Below are positions 1-9,896 of a DNA stretch of 64,000 nt, one piece after another (position 1 is the first letter of the stretch; each line of letters opens with the position of its first letter). This DNA is from Nocardia ninae NBRC 108245. Lineage in GTDB: Bacteria; Actinomycetota; Actinomycetes; Mycobacteriales; Mycobacteriaceae. The stretch is from contig NZ_BJXA01000021.1 in NCBI RefSeq assembly GCF_007990755.1, positions 59,721 through 123,720 of the forward strand. Reading direction: 5' to 3'. Made by a program: the position numbers and the translations under genes. Below the pieces are notes generated by a model. It was not told the origin of the DNA and ran no database searches. It was given only the letters and a program-made list of their open reading frames with translations.

Positions 1-3
1 CAG

Positions 4-34
4 CGCCGCCAGGTTTTGCGACCTGGCGGCGTTT
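4..34. terminator. Intrinsic terminator of an upstream gene outside the window
   Basis: An 11-bp perfect stem (4-14 paired with 21-31) encloses a 6-base loop (15-20) and is followed by TTT. It precedes the first gene, so it probably ends transcription arriving from the left, although a GC stem of this kind can act in both directions. Confidence 0.65.
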
Positions 35-96
35 GTGATTTCCGGCCCGGCTCGCCGCTCGGTGCCCGGGGTTGGCCGAGTGACCGCGATAGCCTC

Positions 97-1455
97 GTGC
101 GCATGGGGCGATTCGGTGGGTTTCTCGTCGTGCTCGCTGCGTTATCGCTGGTGGCAGGCAATTTGTCCACCGGCAAAGCGCAGGCGGTGCCCCATCGCGC
201 GTCCGATGAGGTGCGCTGCACACCGCAGTCCGGACGCGAGTTCGCGCGGGCGAAGCCGGAGCAGGTCGGCCTGGACAGCGAACGCCTCACGGCAGCGTTG
301 ACCTTCGCCAGCACCCGCAACCGGCTGAATGTGCAAGTGTTCCGGCACAACTGCCTGATCGGCGAGGGCCCGACGAACGACCAGACCGGAAACGTCGCCT
401 GGAACATCTGGAGTTCCACCAAGAGTGTCGTCTCGCTGGTCGCCGGGATCGCCTGGGACCAGGGCAAGCTCGACCTCGCCGCACCGATCGACCGCTACCT
501 GCCCGCCGAGCTCGGCGACGCCGAGCATCGCTCGATCACCGTGCAGAACCTGCTCACCGAATCCTCGGGGCTGAAGATCGGTGCCCTCACCGAGGGCATC
601 ACCGGGGTGGTCCCGATCGATCCGAACAGTGCCGTGCAAGCGCTGGGCATGCCGCTGGAGAATCCACCGGGTACCGAGTTCAGCTACAGCCAGCGCAATG
701 TCGACCTGCTCACCTATGTACTCGAATTGGCCGTCGGCGAGCCGCTGCAACAATTCGCGCAGCGCGAGCTGTTCGATCCGCTCGGTATCCAGCGCGACGA
801 CTACTACTGGGCCCGCGATCGGGCCGGGCACACCTACGGCTACGCCCACCTGATGATCCCGCCGAACGATTTCGCCAAACTCGGGCTCCTCGTCAGCAAT
901 GACGGACGCTGGGGCACGCAGCAAGTCATCTCGGAGCGTTATCTGCGCCGAGCACTGACGCCCTCGTCCGCCAACGACTGCTACGGGTATCTGTTCTGGG
1001 TCGGACCCGAGTGCGCGGCAAGCCTGTACAACGTGCCGCCCGACCTGTTCATGATGGACGGCCTCGGCATGCAGAACGTTTTCGGCATTCCGAGCCTGGA
1101 CCTGACGGTGGTGTGGACCGGATTCTTCGGCAATCGCAGCAGCAAGGGCCTCACCGGCACCCTGCAGAACCAGGCCGAGCTGCCATATGAGTTCTTCCGC
1201 AAATTGTTCGCCGCATTCCACCAGCGGCCGCTGCCCGATCCGGGCCCGTTCGTCGAACCGCAGGTGGAATTGGACCCGAAACAGTTCGTCGACCCGAACA
1301 TCCTGCTCGCCGTATTCGGTATCGGGCCGGATACCTATCCCGGCTGCAATGTCTTCTCCTGCCTGGACTACTCGCTGGCCCCGCCCTTTTGGGATACGGC
1401 GCCGGGCTGCGCGATCCTGGTGTGCCTCGGCCCCGGCGCCCCGGGCATCGACTGA
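97..1455 (+). CDS. Secreted beta-lactamase-family serine hydrolase, copy 1
   Basis: Predicted exported serine hydrolase of the beta-lactamase/penicillin-binding-protein-like fold. The start is GTG 97 or ATG 103; a paralogue begins with the same Val-Arg/His-Met-Gly-Arg-Phe stretch, so the longer upstream reading is unlikely. Residues 3-29 form a Sec signal peptide ending in AQA. The SxxK active-site motif is SSTK (Ser codon at 412), and a YSQ triad resembling the YxN motif follows at FSYSQRN. The C-terminal tail carries four conserved cysteines (GC..FSC and GC..VC) ending in GPGAPG, which suggests disulfides outside the membrane. The substrate is unknown; esterase, D-aminopeptidase or amide hydrolase are all possible. 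The next gene is a tandem duplicate. Confidence 0.85.
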   Translation: MRMGRFGGFLVVLAALSLVAGNLSTGKAQAVPHRASDEVRCTPQSGREFARAKPEQVGLDSERLTAALTFASTRNRLNVQVFRHNCLIGEGPTNDQTGNVAWNIWSSTKSVVSLVAGIAWDQGKLDLAAPIDRYLPAELGDAEHRSITVQNLLTESSGLKIGALTEGITGVVPIDPNSAVQALGMPLENPPGTEFSYSQRNVDLLTYVLELAVGEPLQQFAQRELFDPLGIQRDDYYWARDRAGHTYGYAHLMIPPNDFAKLGLLVSNDGRWGTQQVISERYLRRALTPSSANDCYGYLFWVGPECAASLYNVPPDLFMMDGLGMQNVFGIPSLDLTVVWTGFFGNRSSKGLTGTLQNQAELPYEFFRKLFAAFHQRPLPDPGPFVEPQVELDPKQFVDPNILLAVFGIGPDTYPGCNVFSCLDYSLAPPFWDTAPGCAILVCLGPGAPGID

Positions 1456-1514
1456 CCCCCGGCGCACCACAACACGCCATTCGCCCGTCCACGGCGACCT
1501 CGCACGATAGCCTC

Positions 1515-2861
1515 GTGCACATGGGGCGATTCAGTGGGTTCCTGGTCGGGTTCGCTGCGTTATCGCTGGTGGCGGGCAACGTCTTCACCGGGAGTGCGCA
1601 GGCCGCCACCGACCCGGTGTCCTGCGAAGTGCGCTCCGACCGCGAATTCGCCCGTGCGCTGCCGGAGCAGGTCGGGATCGACAGCGCGGGGCTCGCGGAC
1701 GCATTGGCTTTCGCCGCCACCCGAAATCGGATCAATGTCCAGGTATTTCGGCACAACTGCCTGATCGGCACGGGGCCGACAAACGCGCAGACCGGCAATG
1801 TGGCGTGGAATATCTGGAGTGCCACCAAGAGTGTCGTCTCGCTGCTCGCCGGGATGGCCTGGGATCAAGGCAAACTCGATATCGCCGCACCGATCGACCA
1901 GTACCTGCCGCTGGGACTCGGTGACGCCGCGCATCGGTCGATCACCGTGCAGAATCTGCTCACCGAAACCTCGGGCATGAAGGTCGGTGTCTTGACCGAG
2001 GGCGCGACCGCGGTCGTGCCGATCGATCCGAACAGCGCGGTGCAGGCGCTCGGTGTGCCGCTGGACAATCCGCCGGGCACGGTATTCAGCTACAGCCAGC
2101 GCAATGTCGACCTGCTCAGCTATGTGCTCGAGTTGGCGGTCGGCGAGCCATTGCAAGAATTCGCGCAACGGGAACTGTTCGACCCGCTCGGCATCGAACG
2201 CGGCGACTACTACTGGGCGCGCGATCGGGCCGGGCACACCTACGGCTATGCGCATCTGCTGATCCCGCCGAACGATTTCGCCAAACTGGGACTGCTGGTC
2301 AGCAATGAAGGGCGTTGGGGCACAAAGCAAATCGTGTCGGCCAGTTATCTGCGGCAGGCACGTCAACCCTCACCAGCCAACCGGTGTTACGGATATCTGT
2401 TCTGGCTCGGGCCGGGCTGCGCGGAATCCGCGACCAACCTGCCGCCCGACACCTACATGATGGCCGGGCTCGGCTTGCAGAACGTCTTCGTCATGCCGAG
2501 CCTGGACCTGACGGTGGTGTGGACCGGGTTCTACGGCAATGTCAGCCGGTACGGGCTGACCGGCACCATCCAGAACATCGCGGAGCTGCCATACGAGTTC
2601 TTCCGCAAGTTGTTCGCGGCGTTCCATGAGCAGCCCGTCCCCGACCCCGGCCCGTACGTCGAACCGCCGGTGCGACTGAACCCGAGCCAGTTCGTCGACC
2701 TGAACTTCGTGCTCGCGGTATTCGGCGCCGGACCGTACGCCTACCCGGGCTGTGATGTGCTGTCCTGCTTGCACTATCCCCTCGCGCCGCCGTTCGCGGA
2801 TACCGCGCCGGGGTGCACGATCGTGATCTGCCTAGGACCCGGCGCGCCCGGCATTCGCTGA
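1515..2861 (+). CDS. Secreted beta-lactamase-family serine hydrolase, copy 2
   Basis: Tandem paralogue of the preceding gene, starting only 59 bases after it. The start is GTG 1515 or ATG 1521, with the leader MGRFSGFLVGFAALSLVAGN and an AQA cleavage site. The catalytic SxxK is SATK within WSATKSVVSL, and YSQRN, the ANRCYGYLFW region and the Cys-rich GPGAPG tail are all kept. Even the bases around the start (agcctcgtgc.catggggcgattc) match copy 1, showing duplication that included the 5' flank. Both copies keep the catalytic motifs, so neither looks decayed. It ends one base before the convergent thioesterase gene. Function beyond serine hydrolase is not evident. Confidence 0.85.
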   Translation: MHMGRFSGFLVGFAALSLVAGNVFTGSAQAATDPVSCEVRSDREFARALPEQVGIDSAGLADALAFAATRNRINVQVFRHNCLIGTGPTNAQTGNVAWNIWSATKSVVSLLAGMAWDQGKLDIAAPIDQYLPLGLGDAAHRSITVQNLLTETSGMKVGVLTEGATAVVPIDPNSAVQALGVPLDNPPGTVFSYSQRNVDLLSYVLELAVGEPLQEFAQRELFDPLGIERGDYYWARDRAGHTYGYAHLLIPPNDFAKLGLLVSNEGRWGTKQIVSASYLRQARQPSPANRCYGYLFWLGPGCAESATNLPPDTYMMAGLGLQNVFVMPSLDLTVVWTGFYGNVSRYGLTGTIQNIAELPYEFFRKLFAAFHEQPVPDPGPYVEPPVRLNPSQFVDLNFVLAVFGAGPYAYPGCDVLSCLHYPLAPPFADTAPGCTIVICLGPGAPGIR

Positions 2862-2862
2862 A

Positions 2863-3363
2863 TCACACGCCGAGGAAAGGCAATTCGCCGTCTTCGGCGC
2901 CGTGGGCGCGGAAATGATCCGGCGAGACCACGATGAACAGCGCGTCCGCCTCGGCGATGAGTTCGCCGTCGAGTTCGAGCCGCGCGTAGATGTGCAGCTT
3001 GCGGGTGCCCTCGCGGCGATCCAGGTGCGCGGACACCGTCATCGGGCGGTGCAGCGGAGCGGGTTTGACGTAGTTCACCGTGATTTTCGCGGTCACCGCC
3101 GGGATTCCGGCGCCGGTCGGTACGCTGCCGCAGGCCTCGTCCAGCACTGCGGCGACTACCCCGCCGTGTGCCAGACCTGGTGCGCCCTGGTGCTTTCGGT
3201 CGAAGGTGCAGCTACCGGTGAGGCGGCCGTCCACCAGTGTGGACACCATCGCGACACCGGCTCGATTGCGCGGACCGCAGCCGAAGCAATGGTCGCCGTG
3301 CGGGGACAACGCCTCGCCTGCGTTACGCAGGCCGCGATCGGACGCTTCGGCAAGTCCGGTCAT
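2863..3363 (-). CDS. PaaI/hotdog-fold thioesterase family protein
   Basis: A 166-residue single-domain hotdog protein of the acyl-CoA thioesterase type. The motif GLAHGGVVAAVLDEA is the characteristic hotdog helix with its HGG turn, followed by the strand ITVNYVKPAPLHRPM. An N-terminal CFGCGPRN stretch is typical of actinobacterial members. ATG 3363 is chosen because GAGGAG (3369-3374) lies five bases upstream; an in-frame GTG at 3369 overlaps that ribosome-binding site. It is divergent from a TetR gene, and the left arm of the shared inverted repeat overlaps its ribosome-binding site, so it is the likely target of that repressor. The acyl substrate is unknown. Confidence 0.85.
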   Translation of the reverse strand: MTGLAEASDRGLRNAGEALSPHGDHCFGCGPRNRAGVAMVSTLVDGRLTGSCTFDRKHQGAPGLAHGGVVAAVLDEACGSVPTGAGIPAVTAKITVNYVKPAPLHRPMTVSAHLDRREGTRKLHIYARLELDGELIAEADALFIVVSPDHFRAHGAEDGELPFLGV

Positions 3364-3372
3364 CCGCACTCC

Positions 3373-3402
3373 TCAATCGGGAATCAACTGTCTCCCGATT
3401 GA
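3373..3402. promoter_or_regulatory. Inverted-repeat operator between thioesterase and TetR genes
   Basis: A perfect 10-bp inverted repeat, TCAATCGGGA (3373-3382) and TCCCGATTGA (3393-3402), with a 10-base spacer, sits in the 73-bp divergent intergenic region. The left arm overlaps the thioesterase ribosome-binding site. Size and position fit an operator of the adjacent TetR regulator; binding is inferred. Confidence 0.6.
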
Positions 3403-3436
3403 AGCTAGATTTAGGAAACATCCGTGTCAAGATGGC

Positions 3437-4069
3437 GTGGTGGCGAAGCAAGCACGAACCTACGGCGGTGTCTCCGCCGATCAGCGCCGCGCCACCCGGC
3501 GTGAGCAGCTGCTGGAGGCGGCGTTCGAGGTACTGGCGCTGGATGGGCCCGGCGGGCTGACCATCCGGGCCGTCGCGAAGCAGGCGGGGCTGTCCACCCG
3601 ATTCGTCTACGAGAGTTTCACCGATCTCGACAACCTGGTGGTGGCGGCGTTCGAGCTGGCCTTCCGGCAGATGGCGGCGGCGGTCGACGCGGCGGTCGCG
3701 GCCGCGGGACCGGACCGCCGTGCTCAGGTCACGGCACTGGTCGAGGCGCTGGTCGACTTCTTCCTGAGCGCGCCCGCCAAGGGAAAGCTGCTGTCCACCA
3801 AGGCGTATGGACATCCGGCCGTGGCGGCCCGTCGACTTGCGCGATCCGAGGACGTGTCGCGGACCTACGGCGCGCTGCTGCACGGGCTGCTGCCGGACCG
3901 TCCGGCCGACGATCCCGCCATCGATCTCACCGCACGATTCCTGGTCGGCGGCTTCGGCGAAACCACCACCGCGTGGATCCAGCAGTCGCTGCCCTACCCG
4001 CGGGACGAATTCGTGCACGACAATGCCGAGCTCTTCCTCGCGGCCATCGCTGCTCTCGAACGGCTGTAG
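3437..4069 (+). CDS. TetR/AcrR family transcriptional regulator
   Basis: DNA-binding repressor of about 210 residues. The N-terminal helix-turn-helix spans RREQLLEAAFEVLALDG through LTIRAVAKQAGLSTRFVYESF, a good TetR signature (recognition helix STRFVYESFTD). The C-terminal half is an all-helical ligand and dimer domain of unknown specificity. The start is GTG 3437 or the adjacent GTG 3440; a much longer reading running through the divergent promoter is rejected. It is divergent from a thioesterase gene over a perfect inverted repeat, so it probably controls itself and that gene. The inducer could be an acyl-CoA, but this is inference. Confidence 0.85.
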   Translation: MVAKQARTYGGVSADQRRATRREQLLEAAFEVLALDGPGGLTIRAVAKQAGLSTRFVYESFTDLDNLVVAAFELAFRQMAAAVDAAVAAAGPDRRAQVTALVEALVDFFLSAPAKGKLLSTKAYGHPAVAARRLARSEDVSRTYGALLHGLLPDRPADDPAIDLTARFLVGGFGETTTAWIQQSLPYPRDEFVHDNAELFLAAIAALERL

Positions 4070-4133
4070 GGCCGAGAACCTCGTCGGCGATGGCCTGAGC
4101 CGGTCTGAGATCACACGCCACTACGCTCGACCC

Positions 4134-4736
4134 GTGACGCAGGAACAACGCGGTGGGCGTGCCGGGCAGGCGGATCGGCGCCGGGCGGAGATCCTCGATG
4201 CCGCGCGGGAGGTGATCGCGGAGCGCGGGTATCGGGGGGCGTCACTGGGGGCGGTTGCCGAGCGAGTGGGGCTGACGCAGCCTGGGTTGTTGCACTATTT
4301 CCCGAGCAAAGAGCATCTGCTGGTCGCGGTGCTCGAAGAGCGGGATCGGTGGGATACCGCGGCGTTCCTGGCGGGGCCGTCGGCGAGTTGGCGGTTGTCG
4401 CACCTCGAGCAGTTGGTCGAGTACAACGCGATGCGACCGGGTGTCGTGCAGACGTTCACCGCGTTGGCGGGGGAAAGCGTGACCGGCGGGCATCCAGCTC
4501 GGGAGTATTTCATCGAGCGGTACGCGCAGGCCAGGGCGCGGCTGGCCGAGCTGCTGCGGGCGGAGTTCGGGGAGCGGTTGGCCGGTGGCCGGACGCCGGA
4601 GCAGGTGGCGCCGTTACTGATCGCGGTGCTGGATGGTTTGCAGACGCAGTGGTTGCTCGATCCGGAGGCAGTCGATATGGGTGTGGCGTTCCGGGACTTC
4701 GTCGCTTTGCTCGAACCGAGCGCCGACGCCGAATAA
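4134..4736 (+). CDS. TetR/AcrR family regulator, second copy type
   Basis: A 200-residue TetR regulator. The helix-turn-helix is RRAEILDAAREVIAERGYRGASLGAVAERVGLTQ followed by PGLLHYFPSKEHLL, a classical recognition helix. The C-terminal domain (TFTALAGESVTGGHPAREYF) resembles the TetR_C_6/BetI-like group. GTG 4134 gives a short natural N-terminus. It is in the same direction as the downstream GH3 beta-glucosidase, with 126 bases between them that hold a small inverted repeat, so it could control that enzyme. It shows little relation to the preceding TetR gene. Confidence 0.85.
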   Translation: MTQEQRGGRAGQADRRRAEILDAAREVIAERGYRGASLGAVAERVGLTQPGLLHYFPSKEHLLVAVLEERDRWDTAAFLAGPSASWRLSHLEQLVEYNAMRPGVVQTFTALAGESVTGGHPAREYFIERYAQARARLAELLRAEFGERLAGGRTPEQVAPLLIAVLDGLQTQWLLDPEAVDMGVAFRDFVALLEPSADAE

Positions 4737-4755
4737 CATAACGAGCCGATAACGA

Positions 4756-4775
4756 CACCTACCATTGATTAGGTG
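4756..4775. promoter_or_regulatory. Inverted repeat upstream of the beta-glucosidase gene
   Basis: CACCTA (4756-4761) and TAGGTG (4770-4775) form a 6-bp inverted repeat with an 8-base spacer, about 90 bases before the GH3 start and just after the TetR gene. It may be an operator for that TetR protein; the short arms make it tentative. Confidence 0.3.
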
Positions 4776-4862
4776 AGTGCGGCGGAACCTGCGGACGCCC
4801 GCTCGGACTCATGGCACGCGTCACCCCGGTCCGCAACGACATCGGCCGACAAAGGAGTTCTC

Positions 4863-7301
4863 ATGAGTCCAGGCGACGTAACCCGGGAAGCAGCGGTGAG
4901 GGCGGCCCTCGGCAAGCTCGACCTGACTGCCAAAGCTCGACTGCTGATGGGCCAGGACATGTGGTCGCTGCCCGCACTGCCCGAGATCGGGTTGCGGTCG
5001 CTGGTGATGTCCGACGGTCCGATCGGGGTGCGCGGCGTGCGCTGGACCGCCGACGACCCGTCCATCGCGCTGCCGTCACCGACCGCGCTGGCCGCGACCT
5101 GGGATCCGGAACTGGCCAGGCGGGCCGGACGGCTGCTCGCGCAGGAAGCACGGCGCAAAGGCGTGCACGTACTGCTCGCACCCACCGTAAATCTGCATAG
5201 ATCACCGCTGGGCGGACGGCATTTCGAGAGCTACTCCGAAGATCCGTACCTGACCGGGCGGATCGGTACCGGCTATGTGAGCGGTGTGCAGGACGGCGGA
5301 ATCGGCACCACCGTCAAGCATTTCGTCGCCAACGACGCCGAGACCGAACGCTTCACCGTGAACAATGTGGTCTCCGCACGCGCGCTACGCGAGCTGTATC
5401 TCGCACCCTTCGAGGCGATGGTCCGCGATGCCCGGCCGTGGGGCGTGATGGCCGCCTACAACCAGGTCAACGGCACCACGATGACCGAGCACGGCGAGCT
5501 GCTGAACGGAGTACTACGCGGGGAATGGGGTTTCGACGGCATCGTCGTCTCCGACTGGATGGCCGCGAGGTCGACGGTCGCGGCGATCACCGGCGGGCTG
5601 GATGTCGCGATGCCGGGGCCGCGCGGCGTCTACGGCGACGCACTCGTCGCGGCGGTGCGCAACGGCGAGGTCGACGAGTCCGTGGTGGACGCGGCGGTGC
5701 GCAATGTGCTGCGGCTCGCGGCGCGGGCCGGCCTGCTGGAAGGTGCCGAGCCCGCGGTGACCACGCCGCCGGAACAGATCGACGGAGTCGCGTTGGCGCG
5801 CGAGATCGCCTCGCGCGCTTTCGTTCTGGTGCGCAATGAGACGATCGGCGAACGCCCCGCCCTCCCCCTCGACGGGAAGCGGACGAAGGTCGCGCTCAGC
5901 GGTCTGGCCGCCCGGGATGCCCGCATACTCGGCGGCGGTTCGGCCACCGTCTTCCCCGAATCCGTGGTGTCACCGCTCGACGGTCTCACCGCGGCGCTGC
6001 CGGAGGGCGCACTGAGCTACGCCATCGGTGCCGCCCCGAGCGACGTCCTCGGCGCCGCGGACCGCGGATTCGACCTGCACGCCCGCGTTTTCGACGCCGA
6101 CGGCACCCTGCTGGGCGAGAGCTCGTTGCCCAACGGCATGGTCAACTGGCTCGGCGAACTACCCGAAGGCATCGACTACGACGCACTGCACACCGTCGAG
6201 GTGCGCGGCACCTTCACTCCGGTGGAGACCGGCGCGCACGCGTTCGGCACCAAGGGGGTCGGTGATTTCCGGCTCGTGGTCGACGGCACCGTGCTGTACG
6301 AGGGCGCCGAAACCCTCACCGGCGCAGACCCGTTCGAGGCCTTCTTCGGTACACCGACCGAACGTGGCACGGTCGAGCTGACCGCGGGTACGACGGTCGA
6401 GGTGGCGATGACGCATACGCCGATGAAGTTCGCGGACATGCCGATCCAGGCGATCCTGTTCACCCTCGCGCACGGCGACCCCCGCCGTGATCCGGACGAG
6501 CTGATCGACGAGGCGGTCGAAGCGGCACGCGCCGCCGACGTGGCGGTGGTGGTCGTCGCCACCACCGAACAGGTCGAGTCCGAGGGCTTCGATCGCACGA
6601 GCCTGAAACTGCCCGGCCGCCAGGACGAACTGGTGAGCCGGGTGGCCGCGGCCAACCCGAACACCGTCGTGGTCGTGAATGCCGGGTCGCCGGTGGAGAT
6701 GCCGTGGCGGGACGAGGTTGCCGCGATCCTGTTGAGCTGGTTCCCGGGCCAGCAGGGCGGCGCAGCTCTCGCCGAGGTACTGCTCGGCGAGGCGGAGCCG
6801 GGCGGTCGATTGCCGACCACCTGGCCGGTCGCGCTGGCCGACTGTCCGGTCTCGGAGGTGACCCCAACCGACGGCGAACTCGTCTATCGGGAAGATCTTT
6901 TCATCGGTTATCGCGCCTGGGAGCGGGCGGGCACCGCACCGGCCTTCCCGTTCGGGCACGGATTCGGTTACACCACATGGGATTACGAATCGATCGAGCG
7001 CACCGGGACAACGGTGACCGTACGTTTACGCAACACCGGCTCGCGCCGAGGCGCCGAAGTCGTGCAGGTATACCTTGCCCCCGTTGCGGATTCGGTGCTC
7101 CGTCCGGCCCGCTGGCTGGCCGGCTTCGCGCGCGTAACGGCCGATCCGGATGAACTGGTCACCGCCGAGATCCGAATCCCGCAGCGCGCCTTCGAGATCT
7201 GGGACGACAACGCCTGGCGCTCGGTGCCCGGCTCCTACGAGATCCAGGCAGGCTCTTCCTACGCCGACCGTCCATTGACCATCGGATACGAAGCGGAGTA
7301 A
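4863..7301 (+). CDS. Glycoside hydrolase family 3 beta-glucosidase with PA14 insertion
   Basis: An 812-residue GH3 enzyme hydrolysing beta-glucosides from the non-reducing end. ATG 4863 has AAAGGAG six bases upstream (4851-4857). The N-terminal TIM barrel carries KHFVANDAE and the nucleophile in VVSDWMAARST (Asp231). The alpha/beta sandwich has the ILGGGSATVFPESVVSPLDG region. Around residues 430-530 (HARVFDADGTLLG to the TVEVAMTHTP strand) there is a PA14-like insertion with GAHAFGTKGVGDFRLVVDG, and the C-terminus is a fibronectin-III-like domain (VTVRLRNTGSRRGAEVVQVY). No signal peptide is seen, so it acts in the cytoplasm on imported sugars or glycosides. It is preceded by a TetR gene. Confidence 0.93.
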   Translation: MSPGDVTREAAVRAALGKLDLTAKARLLMGQDMWSLPALPEIGLRSLVMSDGPIGVRGVRWTADDPSIALPSPTALAATWDPELARRAGRLLAQEARRKGVHVLLAPTVNLHRSPLGGRHFESYSEDPYLTGRIGTGYVSGVQDGGIGTTVKHFVANDAETERFTVNNVVSARALRELYLAPFEAMVRDARPWGVMAAYNQVNGTTMTEHGELLNGVLRGEWGFDGIVVSDWMAARSTVAAITGGLDVAMPGPRGVYGDALVAAVRNGEVDESVVDAAVRNVLRLAARAGLLEGAEPAVTTPPEQIDGVALAREIASRAFVLVRNETIGERPALPLDGKRTKVALSGLAARDARILGGGSATVFPESVVSPLDGLTAALPEGALSYAIGAAPSDVLGAADRGFDLHARVFDADGTLLGESSLPNGMVNWLGELPEGIDYDALHTVEVRGTFTPVETGAHAFGTKGVGDFRLVVDGTVLYEGAETLTGADPFEAFFGTPTERGTVELTAGTTVEVAMTHTPMKFADMPIQAILFTLAHGDPRRDPDELIDEAVEAARAADVAVVVVATTEQVESEGFDRTSLKLPGRQDELVSRVAAANPNTVVVVNAGSPVEMPWRDEVAAILLSWFPGQQGGAALAEVLLGEAEPGGRLPTTWPVALADCPVSEVTPTDGELVYREDLFIGYRAWERAGTAPAFPFGHGFGYTTWDYESIERTGTTVTVRLRNTGSRRGAEVVQVYLAPVADSVLRPARWLAGFARVTADPDELVTAEIRIPQRAFEIWDDNAWRSVPGSYEIQAGSSYADRPLTIGYEAE

Positions 7302-7307
7302 ACGACA

Positions 7308-7340
7308 ACGGCCGTGGATCCACCGGGGATCCACGGCCGT
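7308..7340. terminator. Strong bidirectional terminator between GH3 and asd
   Basis: A perfect 14-bp stem (7308-7321 with 7327-7340) with a 5-base loop lies between the convergent GH3 and asd stop codons. It can serve both strands. Confidence 0.8.
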
Positions 7341-7352
7341 ATCGACAACGCC

Positions 7353-8390
<1,038 letters not shown>

Positions 8391-9656
8391 TTAACGCCCC
8401 GTTCCCGCGTGCACCACGGCGACCTCGTCGCCGCCCAGCTCGAAGGCCCGGTGCAGCACCTTGACGGCCTCGTCCAGCTCGGTGTCCTTGACCAGCACCG
8501 AGATCCGGATCTCGGAGGTGGAGATGAGATCGATGTTGACGCCCGCCTCGGCCAGCGCCTCACAGAACTTGGCGGTCACGCCGGGGTGGCTCTTCATGCC
8601 CGCGCCCACCAGCGACACCTTGCCGATGTGGTCGTCGTAGAGCACCTGCGAGAAGCCGATCTCGTCCTGCTGCTTGGTGAGCATCTCGACGGCGCGCGCG
8701 CCGTCGGTCTTGGGCAGGGTGAAGGTGATGTCGGTCTTGCCCGTATCGATCTTGGAGATGTTCTGCAGCACCATGTCGATATTGATCTCGGCATCGGCGA
8801 CCGCGCGGAACACCTTGGCGGCGTAGCCGGGCACGTCGGGCAGCCCGACCACGGTCACCTTGGCCTCGCTGCGGTCGTGCGCGACGCCCGTGAGGATTGC
8901 TTGCTCCAAGGGGATGTCCTCCATCGATCCGTAAACGTAGGTGCCCGGCTTGTCGGTATAGGACGAGCGCACATGCACAGGCACGTTGTACCGGCGCGCG
9001 TATTCGACGCAGCGCAGCATCAGCACCTTCGCGCCGCAGGCCGCGAGTTCCAGCATCTCCTCGTAGGAGACCTGCTCGAGCCGCTGCGCGTCCGGCACGA
9101 TCCGCGGGTCGGCGGTGAAGACGCCGTCCACGTCGGTGTAGATCTCGCAGACGTCGGCCTCCAGCGCCGCGGCCAGCGCGACCGCGGTGGTGTCGGAGCC
9201 GCCGCGCCCGAGCGTGGTGACGTCCTTGCTGTCCTGGCTGACGCCCTGGAAGCCGGCGACCAGCACGATCTGCCCGTCGTCGAGCGCCTGCCGCAGCCGG
9301 CCCGGAGTCACGTCGATGATCTTGGCGTTGCCGTGCGCGCCGGTGGTGATCACCCCGGCCTGCGAGCCGGTGAACGAGCGGGCCTCGGCGCCGAGCGAGT
9401 GGATGGCCATGGCGACCAGCGCATTGGAGATGCGCTCACCCGAGGTGAGCAGCATGTCCATTTCCCGCGCGGGCGGCGCGGGCGCCACCTGCTGGGCCAG
9501 GTCGAGCAGTTCGTCGGTGGTGTCGCCCATGGCCGAGCAGACGACCACCACGTCGTGGCCCGCCTTCTTGGTCTCGACGATCCGTTCAGCGACGCGCCGG
9601 ATGCGCTCGGCGGTAGCCACCGAGGATCCTCCGTACTTCTGAACAACGAGAGCCAC
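8391..9656 (-). CDS. ask: Aspartate kinase with internal beta-subunit start
   Basis: Phosphorylates aspartate, the first step of the lysine/threonine/methionine pathway. The N-terminal amino-acid-kinase domain begins [13 protein letters not shown] and contains the ATP-site region [16 protein letters not shown]; two ACT domains at the C-terminus (from about residue 265) mediate feedback control. GTG 9656 is chosen because GGAGGA lies seven bases upstream and the protein then starts exactly as family members do; a TTG at 9671 overlaps that site. A Met codon at 8924 (residue 245, in [11 protein letters not shown]) is where the separate regulatory beta subunit starts in related actinobacteria. 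That in-frame internal start is known for the family and inferred here. Confidence 0.96.
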   Translation of the reverse strand: MALVVQKYGGSSVATAERIRRVAERIVETKKAGHDVVVVCSAMGDTTDELLDLAQQVAPAPPAREMDMLLTSGERISNALVAMAIHSLGAEARSFTGSQAGVITTGAHGNAKIIDVTPGRLRQALDDGQIVLVAGFQGVSQDSKDVTTLGRGGSDTTAVALAAALEADVCEIYTDVDGVFTADPRIVPDAQRLEQVSYEEMLELAACGAKVLMLRCVEYARRYNVPVHVRSSYTDKPGTYVYGSMEDIPLEQAILTGVAHDRSEAKVTVVGLPDVPGYAAKVFRAVADAEINIDMVLQNISKIDTGKTDITFTLPKTDGARAVEMLTKQQDEIGFSQVLYDDHIGKVSLVGAGMKSHPGVTAKFCEALAEAGVNIDLISTSEIRISVLVKDTELDEAVKVLHRAFELGGDEVAVVHAGTGR

Positions 9657-9896
9657 GACAGGGTCCTCCAAGATCGACTACCAGCTGCTAACAGCCACCC
9701 AGCGTACCGGCCGTGGTCCAGCGGATTCCCCCTGCCTCCTCAGCCGACCGGTCCCAAGGACCTGCCGCGCAGGTCGGACTCGGTGGGGACGCCACCGGAC
9801 CAGCAGATCGGCGAAGCCGAATACCCGGACACATCCGGAGACCCTTCCGTTTCGAACCAACTAGGGCTGACTCGGCCTCACTACGTAGGAGGAACA

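Noticed and set aside
142-1470. Long minus-strand open frame across the first hydrolase gene
   Set aside because: It is the antisense shadow of a gene with a signal peptide and active-site motifs; it lacks any domain and has reversed codon bias.
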